A DNA stretch of 64,000 bases from CALZIK01 sp945787635 (GTDB lineage Bacteria; Acidobacteriota; Thermoanaerobaculia; Multivoradales; JAHEKO01): positions 62,001-126,000 of the forward strand of contig CAMYNM010000006.1 in the NCBI GenBank assembly GCA_947259725.1, in the 5' to 3' direction. The notes beneath the pieces are model-generated. The model worked only from the letters and a program-made list of their open reading frames with translations. It searched no databases and was not told the origin of the DNA. The translations under genes and the position numbers were made by a program. Of the stretch, positions 8,926 to 17,303 are shown piece by piece; within the stretch, counting starts at the first letter, position 1; each line of letters opens with the position of its first letter.

Positions 8926-11900
8926 TTGAGATCTCGGACCCGTTTTCAGATCCTCGCGCTCGCCGCGACTTCGGGTCTGATTCCCGGCGCCGCCGAGCCC
9001 CTCGCCGCCCAGGGCACGGTTCCCTACGACATCGTCTACGTCCGCCAGCCCCGCTACGGCGACCTGACCAACACGATCTGGCCGGAGGTGTTCCACCCTG
9101 CGCGGGGCGAGCCCGGAGCTGACCTCATGCTCTTGCATCCGGACGGTTCCGAGGAGGTCCTCGTAGCCTGCTCGTCGGTCGCCGGCGGCAACGGCGTCTG
9201 TGCGGTAACCGACCCGTTCGTTTCGTTTGACGCCCAGTGGGTGTACTACAGCCTCTTCTACGATCTCACCGACACCAACTACCAGCGAAACCACCTCCCG
9301 AACCAGGGCGCCGATATCTTCCGCATCCGGCTCTCCGATCGCACGATCGAGCAGCTCACTCACGGGGAGTTCACGCCCAACACTGGCGCGGGGAACTGGG
9401 ACGAGTCGAACCCGCTCAACCCGCCCTCCGAGTTCAACCGGCTGGGCTACGGCGTCCTGAACCTGGGAGCGAGCCCGCTGCCCGACGGCAAGATCGTCTT
9501 CACCTCGAACCGCAACGCCTACACGCCGCCCCAGACCTTCACCGCTCCGACGCTCCAGCTCTTCGTCATGGACGAGGACGGCGCCAACGTGACGCCGATC
9601 GCGCCCATGACGATCGGCTCGGCGCTTCATCCGGTCACGCTGCGTGACGGACGGGTGATGTTCACCAGCTACGAGGCCCAGGGGCTTCGCGACCGTCGCG
9701 TCTGGGGCCTCTGGTACATCTACCCGGACGGCCGCAAATGGGGCCCGCTGGTCTCGGCCTTCAAGAACGCGGCGGCCTTCCACTTCGCGACCCAGCTCTC
9801 GAACGAAGACTTGGTGATCACCGACTACTACAACCTGAACAACAACGGCTTCGGCGCCATGTACCGCTTTCCCATCGCGCCGCCGGCGGGCACGCCCGCC
9901 TTCCACAGTGCGTTCTCTGCGGACAACCCGCCGATCGAGAAGACCAAGTCCTTCGGGCTGACCAGCTTCCGCATGCCGTTCACGCCATGGGGAATGTTCT
10001 CGATCAGTCCGTTCACCCACGGCGACGACGAGGCGGCTCCCACCGGCGCTGGCGGCGTGCGGGTCGGCAAGGTCACCCACCCCTCGGCAGCGCCGGGCAA
10101 CGATCTGCTCGTCGTCTGGACGCCCGGCCCGGCAAACGACCTCAACCGCCCGACGACCGACCCGCGCTACGACGGTGGGCTCTATCTCATCCCGAATGCC
10201 GATCCGATCTACGATCCGGCGAACCTGGTTCTGATCAAGAACGATCCGAACTACAACGAGGCCTGGCCGCGGGCGGTGGTGAGCTATCAGAACGTCTACG
10301 GCGTCGCCGAGCCGGCAACGCTGCCCTGGCTGCCCAACGATGGCTCGCTGCATGCCGAGCTGCCCGCCGGCACCCCCTACGGTCTGGTCGGCACCTCGAG
10401 CTTCTACAAGCGCGAGTCCTTCCCGCACGACGGCGAGGCGAACTTCGACGGCCTGGATCCGTTCAACACCTCGGAAAACGGCGCTTCCTCGAACTGGGGC
10501 CAACAGGGCGCCGAAGCCGGCAAGTACGACGACGCGGATATCTGGGCCGTACGGGTTCTCGCGATGGAGCCCAACACGCACCGCAGCTACGGCCCCAACA
10601 TCGGCCGGCACTACGAGAACTTCGCCAACGAGCGACTGCGCATACTGGGCGAGATCCCGCTGCGCAAACCGAACGGCGCGGGCGGCGAGATCCTCGATCT
10701 CGAGGGCAACTCGGACACGAGCTTTCTGGTCAAGATCCCCGCCGACACGCCGTTCACCTTTCAGACTCTGGACCGAAACGGTATGGTGCTCAACATGGCG
10801 CAGACCTGGCATCAGGTCCGTCCCGGGGAAATGCGCGTCGACTGCGGCGGCTGTCACGCGCACAGCCAGCAGCCGCTCGACTTCTTTACTACCGAGGCCG
10901 CAGGGTCGAGCTACACGATTCACGATCTCTCGACGACGACACCGATCCTGACCTCAAGCGGCGGACCCGATCCGAATCTCACGATCGTCCCCAGCTCGGT
11001 GGTGGACGTCGAATTCCACCGCGACATCCGTCCGATCCTTCAAGCCAAGTGCGTCACCTGCCACACCCAGACGGACGCCACTCCACCGGGCAACCTCGTG
11101 CTGGACGATCTCGCGAGCTACGGCGGCCTTCCCGGCGACTACAAGCGCCTCGCGGATGACTCCGACGCCGACTGGGGCTACCCGCCGGTGATTCCCAACG
11201 GTATATGGCGCCAGACCAACGCCAGCCGCTACATCAGAGAGTTCCAGAGCCGCAGAAGCCTGCTGATCTGGAAGCTCTTCGGCCAGCGCCTTGACGGCTG
11301 GACCAACGCCGATCATCCGACCGAGACCACCCCTGGAGATCCGGCGACCCTGCCCTACGGATCGCCCAATGACGCCGACCTCGACTTCACCGGCACGATC
11401 ATGCCGCCACCCACGAGCGGCCTCTCGCTCACCGACGACGAGAAGATGACGTTCGCGCGTTGGATCGACCTCGGGGCGCCAATCGATACAGACTTCGGCG
11501 GCCCGAACCAGCCCTTCGGCTGGCTTCTGGATGATCTCCGGCCGACCCTGGAGGTCTCGCTACCCCGCGCCGGGTTCAACGCGCAGCCGGTCGATCGGCT
11601 TCGATTCGGCCTGGCCGATGCGAACGCCGGGATCGACTTCACCACTTTCTCGGTGAGTGCCGACTTTCCGGTCGAAGGCCGCGCGGCCGGAGCGGAGCTC
11701 GCCGACCTGGCGGTTCCCACGGCGCAGGGCATCTACGAGATCTTGCTCTCGACGCCGATCCCGGAGTACTCCGAAGCGCATCTCGCCGTCCGGATCAAAG
11801 ACCTCCAAGGCAACACCACCCGCGTCGATCGGAAGTTCTCTACCAAGCCGAGCTACGAGCTCACGATCGCCAAAGCCGGCAGCTGGCCGGGCACGGTCAC

Positions 11901-12315
11901 GAGCAACGTGCCCGGCATCTCCTGCGGCGGCGCCTGCACGGCGTACTTCCCGAAAGACACGGTCATTCAGCTCACCGCGGCGCCCGACTACGGCGGCGAG
12001 CTTGTCTCGTGGAGCGCCGAGTGCCTAGCGGGTCAGATCACCCTAAACAGCGACATCACCTGCATGGTGACGTTTCAGGAGGCCTCGTGCGTCGTGCCCG
12101 ACAATGTCGTTTTATCGGACGACACGGTTGTGACCTCCCAGACGCACGAGGCCTGTATCTCCATCACCGCCGGCCCGAACTACGCGGTGGTCGGGCCGGG
12201 TGGCGATCTGACCCTCCGGGCACGGCAGCAGATCATGCTCGGCGACGGCTTCGCGGTGATGACGGACGGCCAGCTCGAGGCCGGAACGGATTTGATGGCC
12301 GGCTCACCGCCATAG
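8926..12315 (+). CDS. Large secreted di-haem c-type protein with hydrazine-synthase-alpha-like region
   Basis: A 1129-residue exported protein. The TTG start at 8926 is fixed by a perfect GGAGGT at 8914-8919 and is followed by a signal peptide ending near PLAAQG. The middle part has propeller-like repeats (SPLPDGKIVFTSNRN, LQLFVMDEDGAN, LRDGRVMFTSY) of the type annotated as hydrazine synthase alpha-like. Two CxxCH haem motifs follow, CGGCH at residue 640 and CVTCH at 709. The second lies in a segment (FHRDIRPILQAKC) typical of planctomycete/acidobacterial cytochromes. The C-terminus has an InlB-like repeat (SNVPGISCGGACTAYF) and a final beta-rich segment (NYAVVGPGGDLTLRARQQ). It is probably a periplasmic or surface electron-transfer enzyme; its substrate is unknown. 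Confidence 0.75.
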   Translation: MRSRTRFQILALAATSGLIPGAAEPLAAQGTVPYDIVYVRQPRYGDLTNTIWPEVFHPARGEPGADLMLLHPDGSEEVLVACSSVAGGNGVCAVTDPFVSFDAQWVYYSLFYDLTDTNYQRNHLPNQGADIFRIRLSDRTIEQLTHGEFTPNTGAGNWDESNPLNPPSEFNRLGYGVLNLGASPLPDGKIVFTSNRNAYTPPQTFTAPTLQLFVMDEDGANVTPIAPMTIGSALHPVTLRDGRVMFTSYEAQGLRDRRVWGLWYIYPDGRKWGPLVSAFKNAAAFHFATQLSNEDLVITDYYNLNNNGFGAMYRFPIAPPAGTPAFHSAFSADNPPIEKTKSFGLTSFRMPFTPWGMFSISPFTHGDDEAAPTGAGGVRVGKVTHPSAAPGNDLLVVWTPGPANDLNRPTTDPRYDGGLYLIPNADPIYDPANLVLIKNDPNYNEAWPRAVVSYQNVYGVAEPATLPWLPNDGSLHAELPAGTPYGLVGTSSFYKRESFPHDGEANFDGLDPFNTSENGASSNWGQQGAEAGKYDDADIWAVRVLAMEPNTHRSYGPNIGRHYENFANERLRILGEIPLRKPNGAGGEILDLEGNSDTSFLVKIPADTPFTFQTLDRNGMVLNMAQTWHQVRPGEMRVDCGGCHAHSQQPLDFFTTEAAGSSYTIHDLSTTTPILTSSGGPDPNLTIVPSSVVDVEFHRDIRPILQAKCVTCHTQTDATPPGNLVLDDLASYGGLPGDYKRLADDSDADWGYPPVIPNGIWRQTNASRYIREFQSRRSLLIWKLFGQRLDGWTNADHPTETTPGDPATLPYGSPNDADLDFTGTIMPPPTSGLSLTDDEKMTFARWIDLGAPIDTDFGGPNQPFGWLLDDLRPTLEVSLPRAGFNAQPVDRLRFGLADANAGIDFTTFSVSADFPVEGRAAGAELADLAVPTAQGIYEILLSTPIPEYSEAHLAVRIKDLQGNTTRVDRKFSTKPSYELTIAKAGSWPGTVTSNVPGISCGGACTAYFPKDTVIQLTAAPDYGGELVSWSAECLAGQITLNSDITCMVTFQEASCVVPDNVVLSDDTVVTSQTHEACISITAGPNYAVVGPGGDLTLRARQQIMLGDGFAVMTDGQLEAGTDLMAGSPP

Positions 12316-12400
12316 TTCTCGTCGACCGAGCTACTTCAGATAGACGACGTTGGCAAGGTTGGGGGCGTCGTACGACATGCCGATCACGAGCCCGAACTCC
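12316..12400 (-). other. Possible coding remnant or frameshifted C-terminus
   Basis: On the minus strand, just past the stop of the membrane-protein gene, another frame reads GQEFGLVIGMSYDAPNLANV and then VYLK before a stop at 12331. It has protein-like composition and G/C-rich third positions. It could be the true C-terminus of the upstream gene after a frameshift near 12400, or the remnant of a lost gene. The evidence is weak. Confidence 0.2.
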
Positions 12401-13073
12401 TGGCCGCGCCGACCATCCAGACCCCGATCGCGACTGTCCAGATCGCCTGCGCCAGAACAACCAGCAGCATCCCGTGAACGTCGAGATGGAGTCGGCCCAG
12501 AACCAGCCCGAGAACCGGGAGAGCTCCGACCGCGAGCCCGAAGACGCCGACAATCCTGAGCCATCCGGGACGAGTCAGCAGGACCAGCGACCAGAGAAAA
12601 ATGCCGGCGGACATCGCCATCGTGCCGGCCTTGGCGAGAGTCTGGTTGGCCTCATGGCAGAAATGCAACACCGGCACCACGGCCTCCATCTCGGCAGGTG
12701 TCGCATCAACGTAGCGCTCCGCCAGTCCCGGCACGAGAAAGCCGCTCACCAGCGCCGCGCCGACCATGCAGACGACGCCCACCGAGTAGGCGATCACGCC
12801 GGCGCGCACCCGGCCGATTCGCCAACCGAGAATCCCGGCGAAGGTCACCAGGCCGATGAAGATCCCGACCATCAGGACAATCAGCGCGCCGTGGACGAAG
12901 CCGCCGAGCGAAGCGTGACGAGTCATGGACGCGAGACGCTCTGCGGTGCTCGCGCCGCCCGCCGTCGGATGGTGCGCCATGGCGAAGACCGACAGAATCG
13001 GCCCGGCGATCAGCACGGCCGCGGACCAGCGGGTAGCTTTCGGCGCGAGCTTGTTGGGATCTTCGTGCTGCAT
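12384..13073 (-). CDS. Multi-pass membrane protein of unknown function
   Basis: A 229-residue protein with about six hydrophobic helices (WSAAVLIAGPILSVFAM, ALIVLMVGIFIGLVTFAGIL, AYSVGVVCMVGAALVSGFLV and three more). No catalytic motif is recognised; histidines occur in AMAHHPTAGG and VLHFCHEANQ between helices. It is the last gene of a three-gene minus-strand operon, 17 bases after the preceding stop. The reading frame may continue in another frame past 12400 (see the neighbouring remnant). Confidence 0.65.
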   Translation of the reverse strand: MQHEDPNKLAPKATRWSAAVLIAGPILSVFAMAHHPTAGGASTAERLASMTRHASLGGFVHGALIVLMVGIFIGLVTFAGILGWRIGRVRAGVIAYSVGVVCMVGAALVSGFLVPGLAERYVDATPAEMEAVVPVLHFCHEANQTLAKAGTMAMSAGIFLWSLVLLTRPGWLRIVGVFGLAVGALPVLGLVLGRLHLDVHGMLLVVLAQAIWTVAIGVWMVGAARSSGS

Positions 13074-13090
13074 GACGGCGGAGGCTCGAA

Positions 13091-13549
13091 TCAGCGCCGT
13101 GCCCGACGCCTGCCCTCGGCGGAGATCGCCCGTTCGGGGGCGCGCTTCATCGACTTGATGTGCTCCACACGGCGCAGTCTCAGAGCCGACCAGTCCTCAT
13201 CGATGGCGATCATCCGGACGCCTTCGAAACCCAGGTCCCCGAACGGCTGCCAGCTGTCGTCGCGGCCGATGTCGGAATCGTAGAGCCTCGACGATTTCTT
13301 CGGGTACGCGAACCAGAGGAGGCCGTCGTCTTCGAGCCGCGCCACCGCCGCGGGAGCCGCCTTTGCAAGCTCGGCGCAGGTGCGCACGAAGCTGAGGACG
13401 AACGAATACTTCTTGGTGCCAGCTCCGCGAGTCGCGACGCGCGCGAGTCGCCCGATCTCGTCGAGGTGAGATTGGAACTGCGACGGCGCTCCGGTCACCA
13501 GTATCGGCGTCTGGTCCTTGTACTGGAGCTTCCGAAAGACCTCATTCAT
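13091..13549 (-). CDS. Conserved protein of unknown function
   Basis: A 152-residue soluble protein starting MNEVFRKLQYKDQTPILVTG. It has an alpha/beta composition with LLWFAYPKKSSRLYDSDIGR in the middle and a basic tail (RRRARR). It resembles a widespread bacterial hypothetical family, but no function is assigned. The start at 13549 is chosen because it is separated by a single base from the stop of the upstream gene (TGACATG), an arrangement for coupled translation; upstream in-frame codons would lie inside that gene. Confidence 0.65.
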   Translation of the reverse strand: MNEVFRKLQYKDQTPILVTGAPSQFQSHLDEIGRLARVATRGAGTKKYSFVLSFVRTCAELAKAAPAAVARLEDDGLLWFAYPKKSSRLYDSDIGRDDSWQPFGDLGFEGVRMIAIDEDWSALRLRRVEHIKSMKRAPERAISAEGRRRARR

Positions 13550-13550
13550 G

Positions 13551-13913
13551 TCAATGCACGGCCCGCTCGTGTGCCGGCACTTCGTCGTCCTGCTCGAAAG
13601 CATGGCTCAAAACGAAGAAGTGCGACGCGGCGTTCTGCTCCTCGACTTCGACCACCAGTTCGAACAGGTGCTCGCCCTCCGGCTCTTCTCCCACGTACTG
13701 AACGTAGGAGATCCGGTCCGTGTCGATCGCGAGCTCGGCGGTCAGGCGTTTGCCGCGAATGATCTGGACATAGACGACCGAAGCCTCCGAAGCGAAATGC
13801 CAGTGGAAGTCGTCGTCGTCGTAGAGCACCGCTTCGGCCGTCCCCGCCCGCAGGATGCAGTTCGGGTGACGCAGAAGCCACGACCAGAAAGCCTCCAAGG
13901 TGTAGGTGGACAT
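13551..13913 (-). CDS. Small protein of unknown function
   Basis: A 120-residue acidic protein, first gene of a three-gene operon. It begins MSTYTLEAFWSWLLRHPNC and is rich in beta-prone segments (ASVVYVQIIRGKRLTAELA, EHLFELVVEVEE), with an acidic run of four Asp near residue 32. No family is recognised. The start at 13913 is followed by good coding composition, and the longer upstream frame runs through the osmC gene and was rejected. Its stop is one base from the next start. Confidence 0.6.
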   Translation of the reverse strand: MSTYTLEAFWSWLLRHPNCILRAGTAEAVLYDDDDFHWHFASEASVVYVQIIRGKRLTAELAIDTDRISYVQYVGEEPEGEHLFELVVEVEEQNAASHFFVLSHAFEQDDEVPAHERAVH

Positions 13914-13984
13914 GGGACGCACGAGTGTGCCGGATCGAGCTCGGAGGCGCAAGCGGCCGGCCGGCCCACCTCGCGAACAGAACC

Positions 13985-14012
13985 AGTCAGTCGAGGGATA
14001 CCTCGAGAAAGG
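13985..14012. repeat. Degenerate family B-like sequence
   Basis: GGATACCTCGAGAAAGGCGTC resembles the family B copy at 60765-60790, which reads GGGGACACCTCGAGAAAGG and then TGTCCCC. The arms no longer pair well. It lies in the divergent gap upstream of osmC. Confidence 0.35.
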
Positions 14013-14090
14013 CGTCGCCGACTGCGATATCCTCGCAGTCCCGCCTCGCGCGGCTCGCACGATAACCAACCAACTCAAGGGAGAGATCTC

Positions 14091-14525
14091 ATGCCAGTAC
14101 GTAGCGCCAGCGCCCGCTGGGAAGGAAGCCTCAAAGACGGAAGCGGCACCATGAAGATGCAAAGCGGTGCTTACGAGGGAAAGTACTCGTTCGGGTCGCG
14201 CTTCGAGGAGAACCCGGGCACCAACCCCGAGGAGCTGATCGCGGCGGCCCATGCCGGCTGTTTTTCGATGGCTCTGACCGCCGGCCTTGGGAAGGAAGGT
14301 TTCAACCCCCAGAGCGTTTCGACCTCGGCCAAATGCCATCTCGAAAAGGGCGAGGCCGGCTTCTCGATCACCAGGATCGAGCTCTCGACCGACGCGGTCG
14401 TACCGGAGATCGACGAAGCGACCTTCCAACAGCACGCCAAGGGCGCCAAGGAGAACTGTCCCGTATCGAAGGCGCTCGCCGGCGTCGAGATCAGCCTGAC
14501 GGCGAAGCTCGTCGGCGCGGCCTAG
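14091..14525 (+). CDS. osmC: OsmC-family peroxiredoxin
   Basis: A 144-residue cytoplasmic thiol peroxidase that detoxifies organic hydroperoxides. The two redox cysteines are in AAHAGCFSM (C57) and ENCPVSKAL (C123), at the usual OsmC spacing. The N-terminus SARWEGSLKDGSGTM and FEENPGTNPEELIAAAH are family hallmarks. The ATG at 14091 has AAGGGAGA upstream. It is transcribed alone, followed by a cluster of intergenic repeats. Confidence 0.92.
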   Translation: MPVRSASARWEGSLKDGSGTMKMQSGAYEGKYSFGSRFEENPGTNPEELIAAAHAGCFSMALTAGLGKEGFNPQSVSTSAKCHLEKGEAGFSITRIELSTDAVVPEIDEATFQQHAKGAKENCPVSKALAGVEISLTAKLVGAA

Positions 14526-14542
14526 GCGCCAACGATCTGGCT

Positions 14543-14665
14543 TGTAGCGGTCGACCTTCGTATCGACCGTCTTCTTCAGGTTGTAGCGGTCGACGTCCCT
14601 GTCGACCGTCTTGGCTCGGGTCGTTCGAGGCGGTTGTAGCGGTCGACGTCCCTGTCGACCGTCTT
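14543..14665. repeat. Three direct copies of family A palindromic repeat
   Basis: Copies at 14543-14573, 14582-14612 and 14635-14665, all in the same orientation with TGTAGC at the left and GTCTT at the right. The spacers between core arms are CTTCGT, GTCCCT and GTCCCT. The first copy has an imperfect right arm (ATCGACC). They fill the gap between convergent osmC and the NUDIX gene. Confidence 0.88.
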
Positions 14666-14677
14666 GTGTTCGGGAGT

Positions 14678-14698
14678 GGACACCAAGGAATGGTGTCC
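14678..14698. repeat. Family B hairpin repeat
   Basis: GGACACCA and TGGTGTCC arms with a 5-base loop. It is followed by a TGTAGCGG-type half of family A (minus strand), whose TAG forms the stop codon of the NUDIX gene at 14709. Confidence 0.7.
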
Positions 14699-14708
14699 CC
14701 GATAGCCG

Positions 14709-15236
14709 CTACAGCCGGCCCTCCGCTCGCATCAGCGCGCAGATGGTCTTGCTGTCGGTGATCCGCCCGTCGCGCGCCGCGTCGAGCGCCTCGGGCACGG
14801 GCACCCGGACCACCGAGAGGACTTCGTCGGCCTCGAGCGCCTGGGTTCCCACTTCGAGCTCAGTGGCCAGGTAGAGCCAGATCTTCTCGTCGCTGAAGCC
14901 TGGAGCGGGCCAGATCGGCCCGAGGGCCTCGAGCCTGCCAGGGCGAAAGCCGGTCTCCTCCGCGAGCTCGCGGCCGGCACAGGCGAGCGGATCTTCGCCC
15001 GGTTCGAGCTTGCCCGCGGGTATTTCGAGCAGCCAGTCGCCGATCGAGTGTCGATACTGGCGCACTAACAGCAGGTCGTCGCGTTCGTCCACGGCCACCA
15101 CCGCGACCGCGCCGGAGTGCCGGACGATTTCGACCTCGGCGACGCGGCCGTTGGGAAGAACGACCTTTTCGACGTTCAGATTAACGACCCGGCCGGGATA
15201 GATCTGGCGCCGTTCGAGAACTTCTACGTCTCGCAT
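14709..15236 (-). CDS. nudF: NUDIX hydrolase, ADP-ribose pyrophosphatase-like
   Basis: A 175-residue enzyme that probably hydrolyses ADP-ribose or related nucleoside diphosphate sugars. The Nudix box is complete: GEDPLACAGRELAEETGF. The flanking LLVRQYRHSIGDWLLEIPAG and PIWPAPGFSDEKIWLYLA are typical of the NudF/ADPRase group. The ATG at 15236 is chosen over one at 15290 because a GGAG lies 7 bases upstream and because a strong terminator hairpin (15254-15280) sits between the two candidates. Its stop codon is formed by repeat sequence. Confidence 0.88.
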   Translation of the reverse strand: MRDVEVLERRQIYPGRVVNLNVEKVVLPNGRVAEVEIVRHSGAVAVVAVDERDDLLLVRQYRHSIGDWLLEIPAGKLEPGEDPLACAGRELAEETGFRPGRLEALGPIWPAPGFSDEKIWLYLATELEVGTQALEADEVLSVVRVPVPEALDAARDGRITDSKTICALMRAEGRL

Positions 15237-15253
15237 TCCATTCTCCAAGAAAC

Positions 15254-15280
15254 AAGAGGGGCGGCTGGGCCGCCCCTCTT
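15254..15280 (-). terminator. Rho-independent terminator
   Basis: A perfect 12-base stem, AAGAGGGGCGGC, with a 3-base loop. Read on the minus strand it is followed by a T-rich tract (GTTTCTT). It ends transcription of the gene at 15305-16189. Confidence 0.85.
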
Positions 15281-15304
15281 CGAAACTCATCCAGTCGGTG
15301 CTGC

Positions 15305-16189
15305 CTAGCCGTCGCCCTTGCCTACCTTCTTCAGCCGCTTCAGAAAGCCACCTTTCTCCTCCTCCGGCTCTTCGGGATTCTCCGCCGCTTCCATGCCCTC
15401 GAGATCGAAGAGCTGAATCTCGCGGGAATCCGGATTCAGACGGAAGATCGCATCGTCGATGTTGGACTCCTCAAACTCGCTGACCTCGGTGGTCGAGGTC
15501 GTAGTCGTAGTCCGATCTTTCTTCTTGCCTTCGGTAGTGGTCACGGTCACGGTCTTGAAGGGGAATCCCTTGACCTTGCCGATCTCGCCTTCGATGAGCT
15601 TGTCCACGGCGTCGAAGCCGGTCTTTCGAGGACGCATCCAGGCCTGGAAGCCGGCCGCCTGCAGGGAATCCACGCTCCAGATCTCGTGATCCAGCACGAA
15701 GTGGTCGGCACGTTTCATTCCCATGATCTTCACCTCGAGATCGTATGCGGTGCGGTACTTCCGATAGCGCGTGTCGTAGCCGAGCATCTTGGGACCGGCG
15801 CTGCTATCGAGCTCCTCGGCGACATGATTGGTCACGTCCATGTTGAACATGCCGGAATCCATGACCGCTCCGGCGACGCCCAGAAGCTGGCTCAGGTCGA
15901 ATTTGGCGTGAGTGTTCTCTTCGGGATCGACGAGGTACATCGTCTCCCCACCGTCGTTGGTCAGAAGGTATTTACCTTCCCCAAGGAACGGATTCGCCGC
16001 GCCCACTTCCGTGAAGGCGATCTTGGCGTTCGCTCCTTCGACCCAACCTTCGACGATCATCGTGTCGGGCTGCTTCATCTGGGTTCCGGTGGTCTCGGTC
16101 TTGGCGACGTAGTGGAAGCCCTTCGCTGCCCAGGCCGCGCCTGAGATCAGGAGCCAGCCCAGAATGGTTACCATGGTGATCTTTCGCAT
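15305..16189 (-). CDS. Secreted protein of unknown function
   Basis: A 294-residue exported protein with a clean signal peptide (MRKITMVTILGWLLISGAAWA). The mature part is mostly beta-prone with a stretch of threonines (TTTTTSTTEVSEFEES) and an acidic C-terminal region (NPEEPEEEKGG) ending in a basic tail. It looks like a periplasmic DUF4412-type protein, but the family was not confirmed. GGAGGAG lies 7 bases before the ATG at 16189 and only 1 base before the ATG at 16195, so 16189 is preferred. It is followed by a terminator and divergent from the gene at 16266. Confidence 0.7.
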   Translation of the reverse strand: MRKITMVTILGWLLISGAAWAAKGFHYVAKTETTGTQMKQPDTMIVEGWVEGANAKIAFTEVGAANPFLGEGKYLLTNDGGETMYLVDPEENTHAKFDLSQLLGVAGAVMDSGMFNMDVTNHVAEELDSSAGPKMLGYDTRYRKYRTAYDLEVKIMGMKRADHFVLDHEIWSVDSLQAAGFQAWMRPRKTGFDAVDKLIEGEIGKVKGFPFKTVTVTTTEGKKKDRTTTTTSTTEVSEFEESNIDDAIFRLNPDSREIQLFDLEGMEAAENPEEPEEEKGGFLKRLKKVGKGDG

Positions 16190-16265
16190 CTGCATTCTCC
16201 TCCTAAATGAGAGAAGACTCTACCAGTGTGAACGGCGGGCGTCTTCGGGTTATGGTGACCCGGTC

Positions 16266-17303
16266 ATGAGGATCGGAGCGCCCCTCGCCCCGGCTCTTCT
16301 GGCGGCGCTCTTGGCCTGTCTGGCGCCCTGCCGGCCGACCGGCGCCGCCGAAGAGCCCGGGACGATCTGGGAGGTCTGGTACTCGATCGAGGCGCGGGTC
16401 CGCAGCGCCCGGGCGGACGCCGATCTCGAGGGCGGCGGCAGCCTCTCGATGAACGGACGCCGCCTGCCTTCCGGCGCGCTCAGTCTGAGCCTTGGTGAAG
16501 TCCGGATACATCCATGGAAGCTCTACTGGTTGGATCCGATCGGTCCTCTCGGAGAAGAGGTCAAGATGAGCTCGGTTGTGACGCTGCCGGAGGCCGGCTG
16601 GGAGGCTCTAGAGGCCGCACGGCTCGAAGCCGAGGCCGAAGGCGCTGTCCGCCATCGACGCTGGCTCGATCGCGCCGAGCGGCCCCGGGGGCTCGACGGC
16701 ACTTTCGCCTTCGTGGTCATCGGCCCCGAGCGCGACCGATTCCGTCTGGAGATCGCCGGCGACGGCAGGCTCGTCGAGGTCGTCAACCGCATGACCGACC
16801 GGTGGCTGCCCGGCCCGTTCGACCAGTTCCTGGAGACTCCTCACCCATCGGGATACTGGTTCTGGAACCTGGGCGAGACGGAGCCCTTCGAATACGAGCC
16901 ACACACCTACCACGCCTTCGCAGCGGCCTTGGAGCTGCTCGCGCTGCCGTTGCCCGGCGCAGGCGCCGAGAACGCGGTGTGGACCGACCTCGCCCCCCGG
17001 GCGCTGCGAGTGCTCGAAACCCTTGCGCCCCGCACGCCGACCTCTCGACTCTCCGACGGCTTCGCCCCGGCCACCGAGCTGGTTGTCTCTCGATCGACCG
17101 GACCCGACGGCGCCGCTCGACTCGAGATGGCGTCGTCCGGAACACCCGCGGAAGCGCACGCCGAACGAGAAACTGTGTTCTCATCGGATGGCGAGCCGGT
17201 GAGCGATCGCATTCGGGTTCGTCTCAACGCGCCACGAGGCGGAAGTCTGGAGATCGCTGCCGGCTACCGAGTCGGAGACCACGTGGAGAATCGAGATGAA
17301 TGA
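16266..17303 (+). CDS. Secreted protein of unknown function, upstream of proC
   Basis: A 345-residue exported protein with signal peptide MRIGAPLAPALLAALLACLA. The mature part contains no motif recognised here; FAFVVIGPERDRFRLEIAGDG and YWFWNLGETEPFEYEPHTYH are notable aromatic segments. The start at 16266 is chosen by the signal peptide; no strong SD is visible. Its last 8 bases overlap the proC start (ATG at 17296), so proC is probably translated in coupling with it. Confidence 0.65.
   Translation: MRIGAPLAPALLAALLACLAPCRPTGAAEEPGTIWEVWYSIEARVRSARADADLEGGGSLSMNGRRLPSGALSLSLGEVRIHPWKLYWLDPIGPLGEEVKMSSVVTLPEAGWEALEAARLEAEAEGAVRHRRWLDRAERPRGLDGTFAFVVIGPERDRFRLEIAGDGRLVEVVNRMTDRWLPGPFDQFLETPHPSGYWFWNLGETEPFEYEPHTYHAFAAALELLALPLPGAGAENAVWTDLAPRALRVLETLAPRTPTSRLSDGFAPATELVVSRSTGPDGAARLEMASSGTPAEAHAERETVFSSDGEPVSDRIRVRLNAPRGGSLEIAAGYRVGDHVENRDE

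Noticed and set aside
8806..10923. A 705-codon open frame on the minus strand opposite the di-haem protein gene
   Set aside because: It mirrors the strong third-position G/C bias of the real plus-strand gene, has no recognisable domain and no SD, while the plus strand shows signal peptide, haem motifs and a perfect SD.
14091..14525. Long minus-strand frame through osmC joined to the gene at 13551
   Set aside because: OsmC motifs, SD and cysteines are on the plus strand; the minus-strand frame is only meaningful from 13913 onward.
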